From: Plectrocnemia conspersa
Lineage: Eukaryota; Arthropoda; Insecta; Trichoptera; Polycentropodidae
Length of the DNA: 64,000 nt
Direction of reading: 5' to 3'
Assembly (NCBI GenBank): GCA_009617715.1
Contig: VTFK01000155.1
Span: 1,272,279 to 1,336,278 of the forward strand
Below are positions 1-13,300 of this stretch, piece after piece (position 1 is the first letter of the stretch; each line of letters begins with the position of its first letter). A program made the position numbers and the translations under genes. The notes beneath the pieces are model-generated. The model was given only the letters and a program-made list of their open reading frames with translations, had not been told where the DNA came from and did not search any database.

Positions 1-537
1 CAAATGTTTTGTTAAAAAATAAAATAAATGAGCTAAAATTTATCACTGGTAGTAAAAAGGATGGTTAAATGCCAGAATGAAAAACTATTACCATTATTTT
101 ATAAAAGAAAGTTAAAATCTATTAACATTATTTTATAAAAACACCGATTGTGACTAAATTCAAAACGTACATTTTGAAACATTCAATGCAATATTAAAAT
201 ATTTTACTATTTGATATACCAATAGTTGAAAATTACGAAAATTTACATATGGTGTAAATACCGAGTTTCAATATATATAATTTAGTAGAATATATTTGTC
301 CAAACGTTAAAAGCTTTGAGCGTTTCAGATATAAACGACCATGTGATGGCTAGGTATACAAATGTTATTCGGAAACAGTAGAAATGTATTCCTGAAACAA
401 TATGATTGATAATATTGGTTGAAAACATAAAGATTTATTGTACTACCATATATTAAAAAAGTATTTTCCGGCTATTTTACTTTTCGATTAATCTCTGTTA
501 TATGTTTTATATTATGCATACATCAATATTGCTTATC

Positions 538-760
538 TTATCCATTGATTTTTGGGGAATTACATAGTGATTCACCCGCGGTAGACATTGATAACATTCA
601 TGTAAATGTATGCAGATACTGCAAAATAAAATATCGATCTGCAGATGTTGTCGGCGTTATCAGTTGCCTGATAGCACCTGTTGAACGCCTCGAGCATTTT
701 TCGCATTTCACTTCGGCAAACATCTCAAATTGTTGAAACGCCTCTTTCAAGCACATATTT
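538..760 (-). pseudogene. Unrecognised decayed coding patch
   Basis: On the minus strand about 70 codons are open but for one internal TGA, with coding-like composition (CLKEAFQQFEMFAEVKCEKC, then a basic stretch). The FEMFAEVKCEKC part loosely recalls zinc-knuckle segments of ubiquitin proteases, but I cannot assign it. Probably a retrocopy or transposon fragment. Confidence 0.3.
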
Positions 761-886
761 CACGTTTGTATTGATCCACTGTTGAGGGAACTTTGACAAA
801 CTTTCACATTATGGTATGAGCGTAGGTACAAGGCATAGTGTATAGTCCACGATATTTAATAATAAGTTATAGTTCATCGTATAAGA

Positions 887-960
887 CAGGGGTACCCAAA
901 CCTTTTCGGTTTCTGGTGTCCTTAAAATATCAGAAATTTTCCGCGGCGCCCCTAGTCAAA
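887..960. mobile_element. hAT-like terminus (solo)
   Basis: CAGGGGTACCCAAACC followed by a GGCGCCCC block looks like a hAT-type end (CAGGGGTCCCCAAAC). No partner end was found downstream. Confidence 0.35.
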
Positions 961-1213
961 ACATTGGTCTATCACAGGGTAAACCTTATGTTACTAATAG
1001 TTTTTCTTTATTTCCAATTCAAAAACGCATTGATATATCTATACCTGTTATGTTGTCTGAATTTTATTTAATAAATAATCAAAACTCCTGACTTTCTCAT
1101 TTTCTGTTGATATTTACTTTTTATTACCGCGACCGCCAAAAACCCAGCTTCGCACAAGTGAAATTAATATTTGTAGAGCTGTACCACTAAGCAGTAGATT
1201 TTCTTCTTTTACT

Positions 1214-1271
1214 TTTGGTAGCATGGAACTTTCTGATTTACCCAAAAATCAGGAAGTTCCATGCTACCAAA
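1214..1271. repeat. Hairpin, 23-bp arms with one mismatch, 12-base loop
   Basis: Left arm 1214-1236 (TTTGGTAGCATGGAAC and on) pairs with 1249-1271. No target duplication was seen. Upstream of the cyclase coding exons. Confidence 0.85.
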
Positions 1272-3083
1272 TTGTGGTTTCAATGTATTACGCAAGACTC
1301 GATAAGAGATTTATTTTCTAAGTAAGTAAATTCGGATGAAGCTTTGGCTCTAAATAGGTATTGTATCCATTATTACCACATTTAAACGACGAGATTTTAC
1401 TCGGTTCACATTTTATTTTTATTAGTAAAAATAGCTATATAATTTAATTTTTAAGTATCATGCAGGCGATTATTATCCCTCTTCATGATGACGTCATGCG
1501 CAAGCTGTCTGGCCTTGTAGGTGTTGGTTCTAACCGGATTTAGATGTTATCTTTATGTGATTATTTTAAGCTTTCACCGTCAGACAGAGCCGTATTCGTA
1601 TTCATAATTATTCAAATTTAACATAATTAAAATTAAGGATTATATATAATATTATGTACGACAATATTATGTATGTATATTTCCGGCTAAGCAAATAGGT
1701 ATAGATTATATCATATATGGTGTTATAATAAATTGACAATAATATAATCTAAATTGCGGCAATAAATATTAATTATAAATATTAGTTTTTGATCCAAAAA
1801 GCTTTCAGTTATAACATTTTATATTAACTCGATCAATAGTATTGCTTCACAATGATGACTAACTAATTTCGCCTTCAAGTGTAAGATGAATTCTTTCTCA
1901 CAGTGTATATTTATAACATACATTTTATTTAATACAAAATTGATCCATCTTGATCAATCGAGATTTATAACCGCGTAGTGCTGCGCATTCCATTAGCAAA
2001 AGCTGCTTTATAGTCGTAAAACATTATTTTACGCCTCTGAACATAACAAAATATAAAAATTTGATGTGGAAAGTAAATGCATACAAATATTATTTTGTGT
2101 GTTAAAAGTTGCTACAAATACAAAATGTAGCTAAGTATAATCTTTATTATATTATATACGTGGAGATGCTTTAGAAGATGGTTTAAAAACTCCTATATAG
2201 TCCTTTTAGAAGTATTTATATGAGACAACTATTTTTATGTTCATGAGAATTGAAAAATATAGCTCGTTTTTAATCGCTAGATAACATTTGTTTCAGTCTG
2301 GGTTGTCAATATTTTCACACCGTCATTCTGAATAAAACTTGTAGAAGTGTTGCTTAGATAAAATTAAAGTTTCACTCAAAAGTGAAGAAAAATTTTACAA
2401 CTAGTTCTAATAAAAATAATATACAAAACCACACATTTAATTACAAAAAAAATAGTTTTAATAAAACTAATAAACTTTTTTTCTAGTTACATATAAACAC
2501 TTTACTGTGTACAAATGTTTACTTTTGACTATATATGTAATTAATTTTTATTGACTTGTACGATACACAAGTCGATAATTAATACCTGAAAGACTTGAGT
2601 TAAAAAACCCATATTGACCTTAGTGTTTTTTTTTTAAATTTCTATCCTATTTTTTCAATTAAAATTACTGTTTATTATATATAACAATTCAGTTCGATCA
2701 TCACAGATTATGTTTTTTTAAGATTTTCTTAATCTCACGGAGGAATAATTAAAATAAAGCTAGGTCCTGCATAGTGCCATTTATTGATTGTAAGCTGTAA
2801 TAATAATAATAAATAAATAAAATATTATAAGTCCCTTATCTTTCTTAAAATATATTTTTATTTATTTATCATGTTTATAAGGACGAAATATCGCTTGCGG
2901 TTATCACTTTTACCGAAAATTCTGTTATCATTACCCTTGCTCGAATAATCAGCTCCGCAAATTGTCAGGGAGTATATGTATACATACATATGTAAATATT
3001 TAAGCGATCAACTCAACGGATAACTCTTTTTATATTAACGAAATCGCGATCACGTGGTATGAGATTAAACTTTAAATTGACGG

Positions 3084-3560
3084 CAGGGCCGCCGAGAGTG
3101 AACCCGTCCCTGGGGAAACACTGATTCCGGGTCTCATGACAAAATGGCATTTTATATATTTTTTAACATCGTAATATGATTTTCTGAATAAATAATAATA
3201 GGTATGAGTTAACCCTTTTTATGCTACAAATAAATATAAAAATTAGCCACCGTTGCGACATATTGTCTGAAATCATATTTTATGCGAAATACTTTAATTA
3301 GGAATTAAAAATATTTACTCATAATATTTACCTGATAATTAGTGTGTTTTCTTTGCTGCTCAGTGTTGCCATATAGTGGATTTTCAGTCCAGGTCAAAAG
3401 CAATAAAATCGTGCCATCAATAGTTCAGATTCATTATTTAAGGACAGTTTTTACTTATTTTATAAATACATTCTTGCTATGATTTTTTCAAGAATTGTGT
3501 CCCTCAAGGAGAACGGGCCCCAGAAATTTGTCCTCTCTCCCTTCCTTTCAGCAGGCCTAT
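3084..3560. mobile_element. Possible non-autonomous DNA transposon with GC-rich ends
   Basis: CAGGGCCGCCGAGAG at 3084 and, facing it, a GGGCCCC and CTCTCTCCC...CAGGCCT block at 3517-3560, with AT-rich DNA between. The ends are imperfect, so this is a weak call. Confidence 0.3.
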
Positions 3561-5837
3561 TTATAGGCGAGATTTCGTAAAAATATATTCCCAGTGTGAT
3601 TTTTGTTTTGTCCCTCGCACAAATCACCTTTCTCATAATAGTTGTGTTAAGGTAATCAAGTAGAAACTACACACCTCATCTGGAGTTTCTCACATGCTCC
3701 TAATGGTACATATATAATGTTATATAATATACACAAATACGAACATCGAAAGCATCTAATATAAAATACTTTCTGTGCTGGAAAACAGGCAGTTAAAAAT
3801 CTTGCATGTAATCACAATAAAATAAGACTGTTGTTTTGTCACTAATTTCCTTCAAACTTTTCATCTCTGCATAAAATTTCCATATTCGTTTTTATGAAAC
3901 ATTATTTCTGCGACAGCAACTCTATATTTATTTAAATATTTTTTTATGGGCAATCAAAAAATAAATTTAATATATTTTCTAAAAAACACATACGGCATGA
4001 TTTCATTATATTCAGCAGCTTTTTATTGATAATTATATTTTTATGTTCAACTAGACATCTTATTATTTAATTAGTATCTTCAAAGTATGGATTAATAAAT
4101 TAAAAAATGACACAAATTTATTCTGGAATAGCATCGCAGCTTCTATCTTATCTGTCTCATTTTTATTTTTAAATATAATTTTGATTTATTGTCCTGAAAT
4201 AAACGTAGTCAATCTCCCGCGACTTATGTTTTTGTCATTTTTACTTAGTTAAACATATTGTTAATTTTTCTTTAATATGTATTTGTTTTCCATTAAACTT
4301 TACTAAGCATTTTGACTGATAATCCGGACCATTTATTTGTTCTAGAATATTATTTTTGTCGTATTTATTATGTAGTAGTTATTTTATATTTAATATATAC
4401 GTAATATATAGATTTACTGAATCGTATGCTCGTCGTAATTTTGCATTGAAGATTGACTAGATTCTATCAAGACTTAATTTATATCTTGCTTTTATTTTTT
4501 TTCTTACTACGTCGGCGAGCCTTTTAAGTTGTACATAATTACGTTTCAGAAATTGTTTTTTTTTGTCGCATAATCTTGATTAGTGCATATATCGATTTAA
4601 TGTATGCCAAATATTGTGGATTCCAAATTACGGTTAATATTGTATTATCATGACGTTTTACAATCAACTTAATCACTTTATTACAACATATTTTCAGTTT
4701 CAGATGTCACTTTCTGTTTACGCTCTCATCTGAAACGATACATTCGCTAGTATACAATTGCACACTTCCTTATAATTATTTTATGTAAAAACCAGTTTAT
4801 TGTCGCTACGTCTAGAAAAAAGGAAATAATTAAGAATGCCATAATTACTATTGCATATTAGCTCAGACAACACGCTTTGTGCCTCAATAGGACTTTAAAT
4901 AAATATTTATCAGCTAAGGGTCTCTAGTAGTACACTAAAGACCTTCAGAGAAATTGCACGCACTCTGCCCTTTATAAATAATATTAAGTGACTAATGTAT
5001 TACTGCTAGAATAAATAAATATCGTAGTATTACCATATAGAAAATAATCGTATGAGATCTTTGAGTACAATATCGTGATTATGTATAACAAAATTTAATA
5101 TTATGTTCGTTAAAAATATTTTTTATCTTACTTATTCTTTGCAGAACATAATCAATAGTATCCATTCAGTAGTTAATTAGCAGTTGCTGAACAGTATGCA
5201 ACAAAATTCTAATATTCTGTGAAAAAAATGTGCTATTTTTCAGTGGTTTAAAATTATTTCTCGATCAATTTAAAGTTTTCTTGAGAATTCTCATTACATT
5301 TTAATATTTTAAATCGTTTAAAACTTTTGAAAATAAGTAGTTTTTTATTTAATAAATTTACATTTGTATTCAGAGCGGATAGATAAAAAAGAGGCAGGGA
5401 TTTCCGATTAACACTATGAAAACATCGTTTGGTAATATAAGTTTTATGACCGACTCTAGGAATTACGATAATCAAACACCTCGACTTTCTCAAATATTTG
5501 CTGGTTAATAAAGTATGAAAGAAATTTTTACGTATAAATGAATATATTAACAAGTCTTAACGGTCAGTTTGGCAATGATTTGTTCTTTGGTTAAATGAAG
5601 CAAGAGTCAATATTTTTATGTAAATGCTATATAAATTATACGATAAGATGTTTTATTTTTCTATAAAATTTAAAGGATTAAATCATGTGATGAAAAGTGA
5701 CCGTTTATTAATCATGCATTTAATATTATATAATACTACAATCTGGATAATGATATCTCATATTTATTTATTTTATTTTATTTTATTATTAAATCTTCCG
5801 TTGGAACATGATTTCTTATAAATAAAAATTCGAGTTC

Positions 5838-5875
5838 TGCTGCCGGGACTCGAACCCGCAACCTCAAAGTTACTA
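5838..5875 (-). repeat. tRNA-like 3' half, probable SINE remnant
   Basis: The minus strand reads GGTTGCGGGTTCGAGTCCCG then GCAGCA, a T arm with a full B box (GGTTCGAGTCC). The T stem has one mismatch and no A box, D arm or acceptor 5' strand is seen. So not a working tRNA gene. Confidence 0.55.
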
Positions 5876-7273
5876 GTCTGAGACGTTATGGACTTTTGCA
5901 CGTTTTAATAAAAACATTTTTCGCGTATGATTATATTTTAGTTATTAACTATAATATAATTTACACGCATAAATAGTTTTCCAGAGGATTAAAATAAAAC
6001 CGGTAAACATATATATATAAACTGTATAATACATATATGTTTTAATATGTTCCTCGAAAGGTTTCGAAAAATTTGGATCAATTTCATAAATGAGAAACGA
6101 GAAACACATTATGCTAAGCTTTTTTGCCTTTCTTTTCATATCTATAAATTTACCAGCTCATTTTTTGACAATTGTGGATTAAGGAAAATATATACTCAAA
6201 GTATTTTCCGTGAGTTTGCTTTCATGTTGAGCTTCACTGCACGGTGTTATATATTTTTATTTTTAAAAAATCGATCAGCATTGTACTTTAAAAAAAATCC
6301 ACAAAAGTCACAAATTAAAGGATAAACGTAAAATTTTGCAGATATAATAAGAACATTTTTACAACCTCACAAAAATATTTGTTTTTCAGTATTATTTTTT
6401 ATGTCAGTCTGAAAGGTTTTAATTTTCAAAACTGAATTTCTCCTAAAAATCTATGTATCTTGCCTTATTAGTAAAATTTTTTTTTTTTAATTATTCATTC
6501 ATAAAGGTACTTTTACAATAAGCCGTTATTTAATCATTTGTTTTATAAACATTTGAATTGTATAAAATAAACTATTGTTTGTCTTAAATCAACAACGCAA
6601 TTTATCTTGACAACAACATTTTATTTGTTTAGATATCGTTGATTTTCTTTTTAAAATATTTTTAAGTAATTTCTCACACTAAGAATTTTCACCATAGTTA
6701 TTATTAATATGGGATTGTTTGTGTGCTAGCAATTAACACATGCCTCAATTAGGTAAGGTTATTAAGAACACATTGTTATTCAACGGCTGCCATATTAATA
6801 CAATTTTGCTTAACGTATCGTTCTATTATACATACGTTGGATATGGAGACAATCGTACACGTTGGTAATTTCATGAAATACACCCACAAAACACAATTCC
6901 GCCCCAGCCCCAACACAAAATAATCAAACTCTATTGTAAATATACTGAATATTATTGAATGTTTACAATTGCTTATTTAAGAACAAACATCGATGTTTTG
7001 GTTTAATTAACAAGTTGGACGTGCACACATAAACTAAATCCTTAAACAACAAACAAGCTCGTATGTGAAATTTTAGTTTCGGTCAATTTTGCATCGTTTC
7101 GTTCTAGTGACATTTTAAGCACATCAACATACATGTAATACAATTTAAATAAACAATGAGGTAGCATATATGCCATAACAATAATGCGTCAAAATCAGCT
7201 TTTATTGCAAAGTCATCTTGAAAGTCAACATCTTTTTGTTTGCGTTCATAACCTTATTTTTTTTTCAGGTGCT

Positions 7274-7279
7274 ATGTAA
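7274..7279 (+). promoter_or_regulatory. Start-stop mini uORF (ATG TAA) before the cyclase start
   Basis: ATG 7274-7276 is followed directly by TAA 7277-7279, six bases and in the same frame ahead of ATG 7286. Start-stop elements of this kind are known to lower translation of the downstream ORF. It counts only if the exon start at 7269 is right, which a strong T-run plus CAG supports. Confidence 0.5.
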
Positions 7280-7285
7280 GCGAAT

Positions 7286-7364
7286 ATGGAGGATGCCAAC
7301 TCTCGTTGGAAATACTTAGCATTCGACCAGTCTCCGAGCGAATGTTCTGAATATGGAAATGCAG
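7286..7364 (+). CDS. Ac3: Adenylyl cyclase exon 1 (residues 1-26)
   Basis: The exon begins at 7269 after a T-run and CAG, with 17 untranslated bases, then ATG 7286 and a GTGAGT donor at 7365 (phase 1). It encodes a soluble start, [17 protein letters not shown]. An upstream non-coding exon must exist but was not identified. TAA 7277-7279 is in frame, so this ATG is the first possible one in the exon for this reading frame. Confidence 0.8.
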
Positions 7365-10300
7365 GTGAGTTTATATTAAAAAATAAAACGCTTCTTGCGC
7401 TTAAATCCCCCGTGGCAAATTGAATATCCCGTGCGTCGTAAAATAAAACCTATTATATGGTGAGACATTTAATGTCGATGTATTCCATTACCGGTTCGTA
7501 ATATTAAACTTTCCCATGGGGTTATACCAAATCTGTGCGCACACATTTGCACAGCTAGAACACACTCATAATATGTGTTCTTTCTGTCAAATACAGGTTT
7601 TGCGAACGACAAGAGGGGGAAAAGTGTTTCTTTCGTTGAATAAATGTTCGGTAATTAGATTCGGTATCTTTTATGGTTTGATATTGAACAATAAATCTGC
7701 TTGATTACATGCGGTTCTTTTATCATATAATACAGATCCAAAAGTTACCACAATTTAATTACCAATCAATCAAAGCCAATAAAACTATTGTACGAACATT
7801 ATTTCTTTCACAAAATATATTAACTGAGATTATGATATTGCTAAAAGTTAATTAATTAAATAGCGTCATTTATATGCTTGTTGAATGCAAACTTAAAAAA
7901 ATATGTATACATATTGTTTATTACATTATTATTACATTATTATTTTTCCACAAACCTTGTCTACTGAGAGATCGGGTTGCACTCTTGGATTTCGGACTAA
8001 CTGGATTAGGTTCTTCGGTTTTCTTGTTTCGTTCTTGGTTCGTTTTGCTCGGTACTATCCCAATTCGAAAGTCGCTAAAAACAGTTTCAAATGGAAGTAT
8101 ATTAGCTTTTGCGTGCTTCCCCTTTGAACTTTGGACCATTTAGCCAATGCGAAGATTTGGGGCGGAATCGTACTAACTAAGAATATTGTTTGTTACATAC
8201 CTCATAATAATGCTTGCGTGATGACTTTTTTAAGGGAAACAAATTAAAGGGGCATAATTTAAATCAAATTTGGGTCAAAATAAATAGCAATTATTTAAAA
8301 TTAAAATAGCATTCGGCCAGAATTAAAATTTAGGACGATCAGAATTATACTAGTATATGTAATGGTCGTAATTATATTATTCAGAATCAAATTTTACAAA
8401 AATATAAATATGCAATAAATTATTTATTTTAGAAATATATTATAAAATATTTCGCTCGCACTCAAACTGTGGACAAGTTAGGTGCGAGCGAGCGGGAGCG
8501 ACTGAGCGTTGTTCATAACAGTGAACCCCCCATGAATAACTCTTAGCAAATCTGCAATGAATCTATTTAATTGTATGTAGGACGCAAAGTGGCGGCGGAG
8601 AGCACGTTTTGCTTATTGTGTTGATGTCTGACAATGTTACGAGCCAAACCAAACAAGTTGGCCTTAAAACACCTTGATAATGATGACATGCGAATGACAG
8701 TTTGACCAGTTTTACCAATCTTCAGTGTTACAGCAATAACAACACTATATTATAAAACTATTTTCAACTGAAAAAAATAATTCTGACCATTTGTCAAAAT
8801 AATTCTTACCATTTAATATAAACTCTGACTACTCCGGGTTAAATTCTAATTATTTAATATAAATTCTGTACTATTAACATAAAGTCTGACCGTCTAATAC
8901 TAATTCTGACCTTTTAATATAAATTATGACGCATGTATAGTCCATCCAAGATATGAACGCTCATCGTCACAGTATTTGTGAGAAAATATAATAGGGTGAC
9001 CATGTGAAATTAAAAGTGCAATTAGTTTTTACTTTCTTAATTTAATTTGTTGAGGAAAGTGTAAAATATCACTTTCTTACTTATTTTGTTAATTTATATA
9101 CATATTTAACTCAATAACATTAATCTGTTCAACATAATATTTTAAAAAATACCAATAGAATATTACAGGAATTGTTTTATTGATTAAAAAATACCACAAC
9201 ATGACAATAATTTATAATAAAAATATAACACATTATAATTTTTAATTCAATTTACAACGTATGGTTACCCTACCCTTAAAACAGCCCTGATTTAGTATTG
9301 GTAACGTTCTCCTATCGGTGTAAACAAATTCGCGGAAAACTGTATGTATGCATGCATGCATATACGCACCCTTATTTCCAACACAACGATGATGAGCGCT
9401 AACATCTTGGGTGGACTATAGTATATATACTGACCACAACCGTATTAAAATTTTAACCCAAAAAAATTTTTTGACAGCTGGAGATGTGGCAACGCTGTCT
9501 GGGTACCTATTAGCCACCTTCCACTTATTTGAATTGGTCTTTTTAGGCAACGTATAAATACCGACCGTTTTTATTTGCAGTAGCCGTATCAATGATGCTA
9601 TTTAGTAACGGGATATTTTTTGTTTCGATATTACCAACCCTAAATCAACAATGGCAGTGGAGATAAAATAATATCACTTAAGCTATATTATGCTTTATTT
9701 CAACTCGGTCATAATGCGGCAATAGCAGTTAAAAACATCTGTAATACAATGTGGTTCTAAAAATTTCGTAATGATCAGTCACTTAAAAAATTTACTTTGA
9801 TCTACAAATTCACAAGAGAACAATCCATAAAATCTAGTTTTTTAGTGAGATCAACTAACGTAATATATGTAGTATAACTTTAATCGCAGTATGCTGTTTT
9901 TTCTTGGTAGTGTATTTTTAATGATAAAAAAATCTAACCTGATATCTTTAGGTACTTTACAGAATACAACTTAAATAAGTACTAAAACATATGTCTAAAA
10001 ATCGATCGAATAATATCAGTTTGGTTCGCTGTATGCATAATATGTTATTTTCACCATCACGTTTCAGAGTAAATGGAAAACGTATTGAATAAGACACTGA
10101 TAGATACCGTGTTTTCCAATTTCCTGAATCTCTAAAGCAATGTATGTAGCTCCATTTTACTAATTTTAACAAAACATTTCCTAAGTTCTAATAAAGAACT
10201 TTATTTATAACGTTAGCATATCTTTGTTCATACAAACAAGGCCATTACTCTTAATATCAAAACATCAAGAACACGTTTCGCCAAAGTAACGCTGGATTCA

Positions 10301-13300
10301 TATTTCAGCAATTCTAGAGGTGGTTAACTATAACAAGGTCTTAACGAGAAAACTTGCCTAATTTAGCCAATGACCATTTTCAACAATGACCCTAATTAGC
10401 TATGGTAAATAGACTTTTATCTTTTCCGTGTGTACAAATGTACGCAAATATGAACGAAATCATAAGGTAAACATTGCTTCGCAAAAAATAATCAAATTTA
10501 GTTTTTTATTCGTCGGAGAGCTCTTTGTCTTCAAGGGGTCATACTAATGCATGGTTTGTTTGACCACGTTTTATTTTATGGCTTGATTCGAAAGCATGGG
10601 TTTAACTTTTATCACGGCGGTGTTTGCGCGAAACTCGATTGCGTTCCGATTGCTTTGTCTGTCGTAACGTTGTTTGAAATTGATATGCCGAATCGTCGCA
10701 GATTAAAAAAGTTCGCAGTCTGCAAAAAAAGGGGTTTGATTACGTTCGTGCTTTATACTTTTGCGCAAAAGGTTAATTTTATTAGGTTTGTAAAATAAGC
10801 TAGTGGTTATTAATTTATATTAGTTAATATATATTACAAACAAAATTAAAAGTCTATACTATAATAAATATACATGCAATAGACTCTATATCCTGAAAGT
10901 ATTTTTTATTCCTTCTAGAAAAATAATTACTATTATATACTTATAAAGATAAGTTATCTCTATTTTTTAATAACAATATACTTAATAGTAACATAATATT
11001 ATCTAACGTACATATATAAACATATATAAACATTCATTTTGCAATATTTGCAACATAGTTTATCTGCTCCATTGAGCAAATGTAATATAGTTGCACAATA
11101 GCAATATTATATTTTTTAGAATAATGAACTTTAAGGTCGTTATCTTAATTTATATTTAATTTAAAATATGCAATAATATCTACCACCAAAATTATTATTT
11201 TATAAGCACTCTGTTTTAGTACATTTCCTTTAAACGTTTTTATTGTAACTTATAAATTATTTATATTATCAACTACTTCTAGATCAGCTATACAGATAAA
11301 ATTAAGTATATATTTGTGTATTACTTATGATTTCGTTTACATAATATGCGAATGTGAATCAAATTAAAATCTTAAGAGTGCGATAAGAAATATTAACTTA
11401 TTCTATTATCATATAAATTGGCGAATTTAATCGATGCAAAAAAAATCAGGTAGAGCAAGAAATACCTATGCCATCTTTCGTTCTCATTATTTATTCAAAC
11501 AAATTAAATTAGTCAATGAGATTATATTATTTAAAAAAATACTTTTACCCCAATGATATTTAGGCTAGATCCTCGACTCTTAGTGTAATGCATTGGACAG
11601 CCCTTCTATAGAGCTTCGGTCCATTAGGATCTACTACCTTAAACTAGTCGGGCTTTCGCTTTAGTGCACTTCGCGCAGTAAGGTTAAGCCTTACATCCTA
11701 CTTGGGCTGTCGCGAGTAATATCGGAATCCATCGCAGCAGTTAAAGGTATCGTGGTGGAAAATATGTTGATATATACTATATATAGGGATTGCAATAATA
11801 CCGGTATTTTAAAGAAAAACTAGTAAATACCGGTATTGACATTTTTATTTCGCAAAAAATAAATATTCTCTCAATGACGGTTAATATTTATAAAAATAAA
11901 ACTTGCGTGTTATTTATGCGATTTTTAACAAGGGATTTTGTGTATAGTCTCAGTCTGTCTTGTTTCCTTGTTGATGATAATTATTTTGATCACAGTAAAT
12001 TAAAACGAGTTTTGAGAATAAGAGCATCTGCATGGTTTATTGTTTTCCGCGGTCGTTTCGCAGCAAAAAATATTCTTTCAGTGACGGAGGATATTTACAG
12101 TAAGAACACTTGCGTGTTATTTTTTCTGGTCGTAGCGAGGGCTTGTGTGTGGTCGCCACACTACGTAGAATTTTTTTCTAATTTTTTCATGTAATCAATC
12201 ACGAGATAAATATGTTTTTTTTTTGTAATTTGGTAGTATTGGTCCTAACTTAAAGCCTTGAGGGATACCGTGAGATGTTATTAACTCCTTAGAATATACA
12301 TATGTACACAATTAAATTTTACTAAACTGATACTGTATCATAAACATTTAGTTGGTTTAACATTATAGATACGTCCTCTGTTTAAAAATATCTTCCATTT
12401 AATTCCAGAAATAACATACATTATTATTATTTTTTGTATGTTTTGTATTGGCGAAGGTTGGAGAGATTATAATGTTTTTATCCCAGTTATCAAATTGTAT
12501 AAAAATAGTTTCATAATTTCACGAACAGTCAACCATGTGTAACCCACATGTCGAGTTAATTCACTTGACCTATAGATGAAGAGCTTTCCCCACACTACTT
12601 TGAAAGGTGACGAATATGCTCTGAATATTAACTCATGTTTTAAGGGTAAGGTATCAATTGATAGTTGAATATTACTTTGAACTTTTCTATAAGTTACAAA
12701 AAATAAATCTTAACATCTTTCTATAAGCGAATGACAGTTAGTCAATGATATCTAAATTGACTTTAATTATATATTACCATAAAATAACTTTTCTAGTAAA
12801 AATGAATATTAATATTTTTTCTTAAAATAGAGTTAAAGAGCTATAATAATGGGAAATACGAATTTAAATGTATTTTATCAATTGATTTTTTCATTACAAC
12901 CTATGTCTGTAATTAGATTCATGATATTATGCTAGCCTATTTATAACATCTAAGCATTAGTATTATTTAATATCTAGAAAGATCCAATATCAACTTCCTT
13001 GATCAGTGTTATATGTATGTACATACATATATACAAAATTAACACCTAAAATGTATTTTATCTATAAATTCACAATATTTCAGTCTAGATTTATAGCTAT
13101 AATACAGTTAAGTGAAAATTTCAAGGCAAAAATATTTATCATTTTCTTCCTAAGTAATACTTTTATATACATGAATCATCTTAATTTGAATGAACGGCTT
13201 AGATCAGTAAGCCTCTAAAATTCGCATTAAATTACAAATTCAGTAAAAGCACATACGTTCAACCATGCAATAAATTAAAAAGGTTTTCCGTAAAGATATT

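Larger units (their letters stand above)
1..7268. other. Upstream of the cyclase coding start
   Basis: AT-rich with no supported coding exon. Apart from the separately listed repeats I see only chance ORFs. The promoter and 5' leader exon(s) of the cyclase gene should be here or further left, but nothing marks them clearly. Confidence 0.6.

Noticed and set aside
5838..5910. tRNA gene on the minus strand
   Set aside because: Only the T arm is convincing; no D arm, A box or paired acceptor stem.
11874..12194. 106-codon plus ORF
   Set aside because: It overlaps internally duplicated repeat DNA and has no protein-like pattern.
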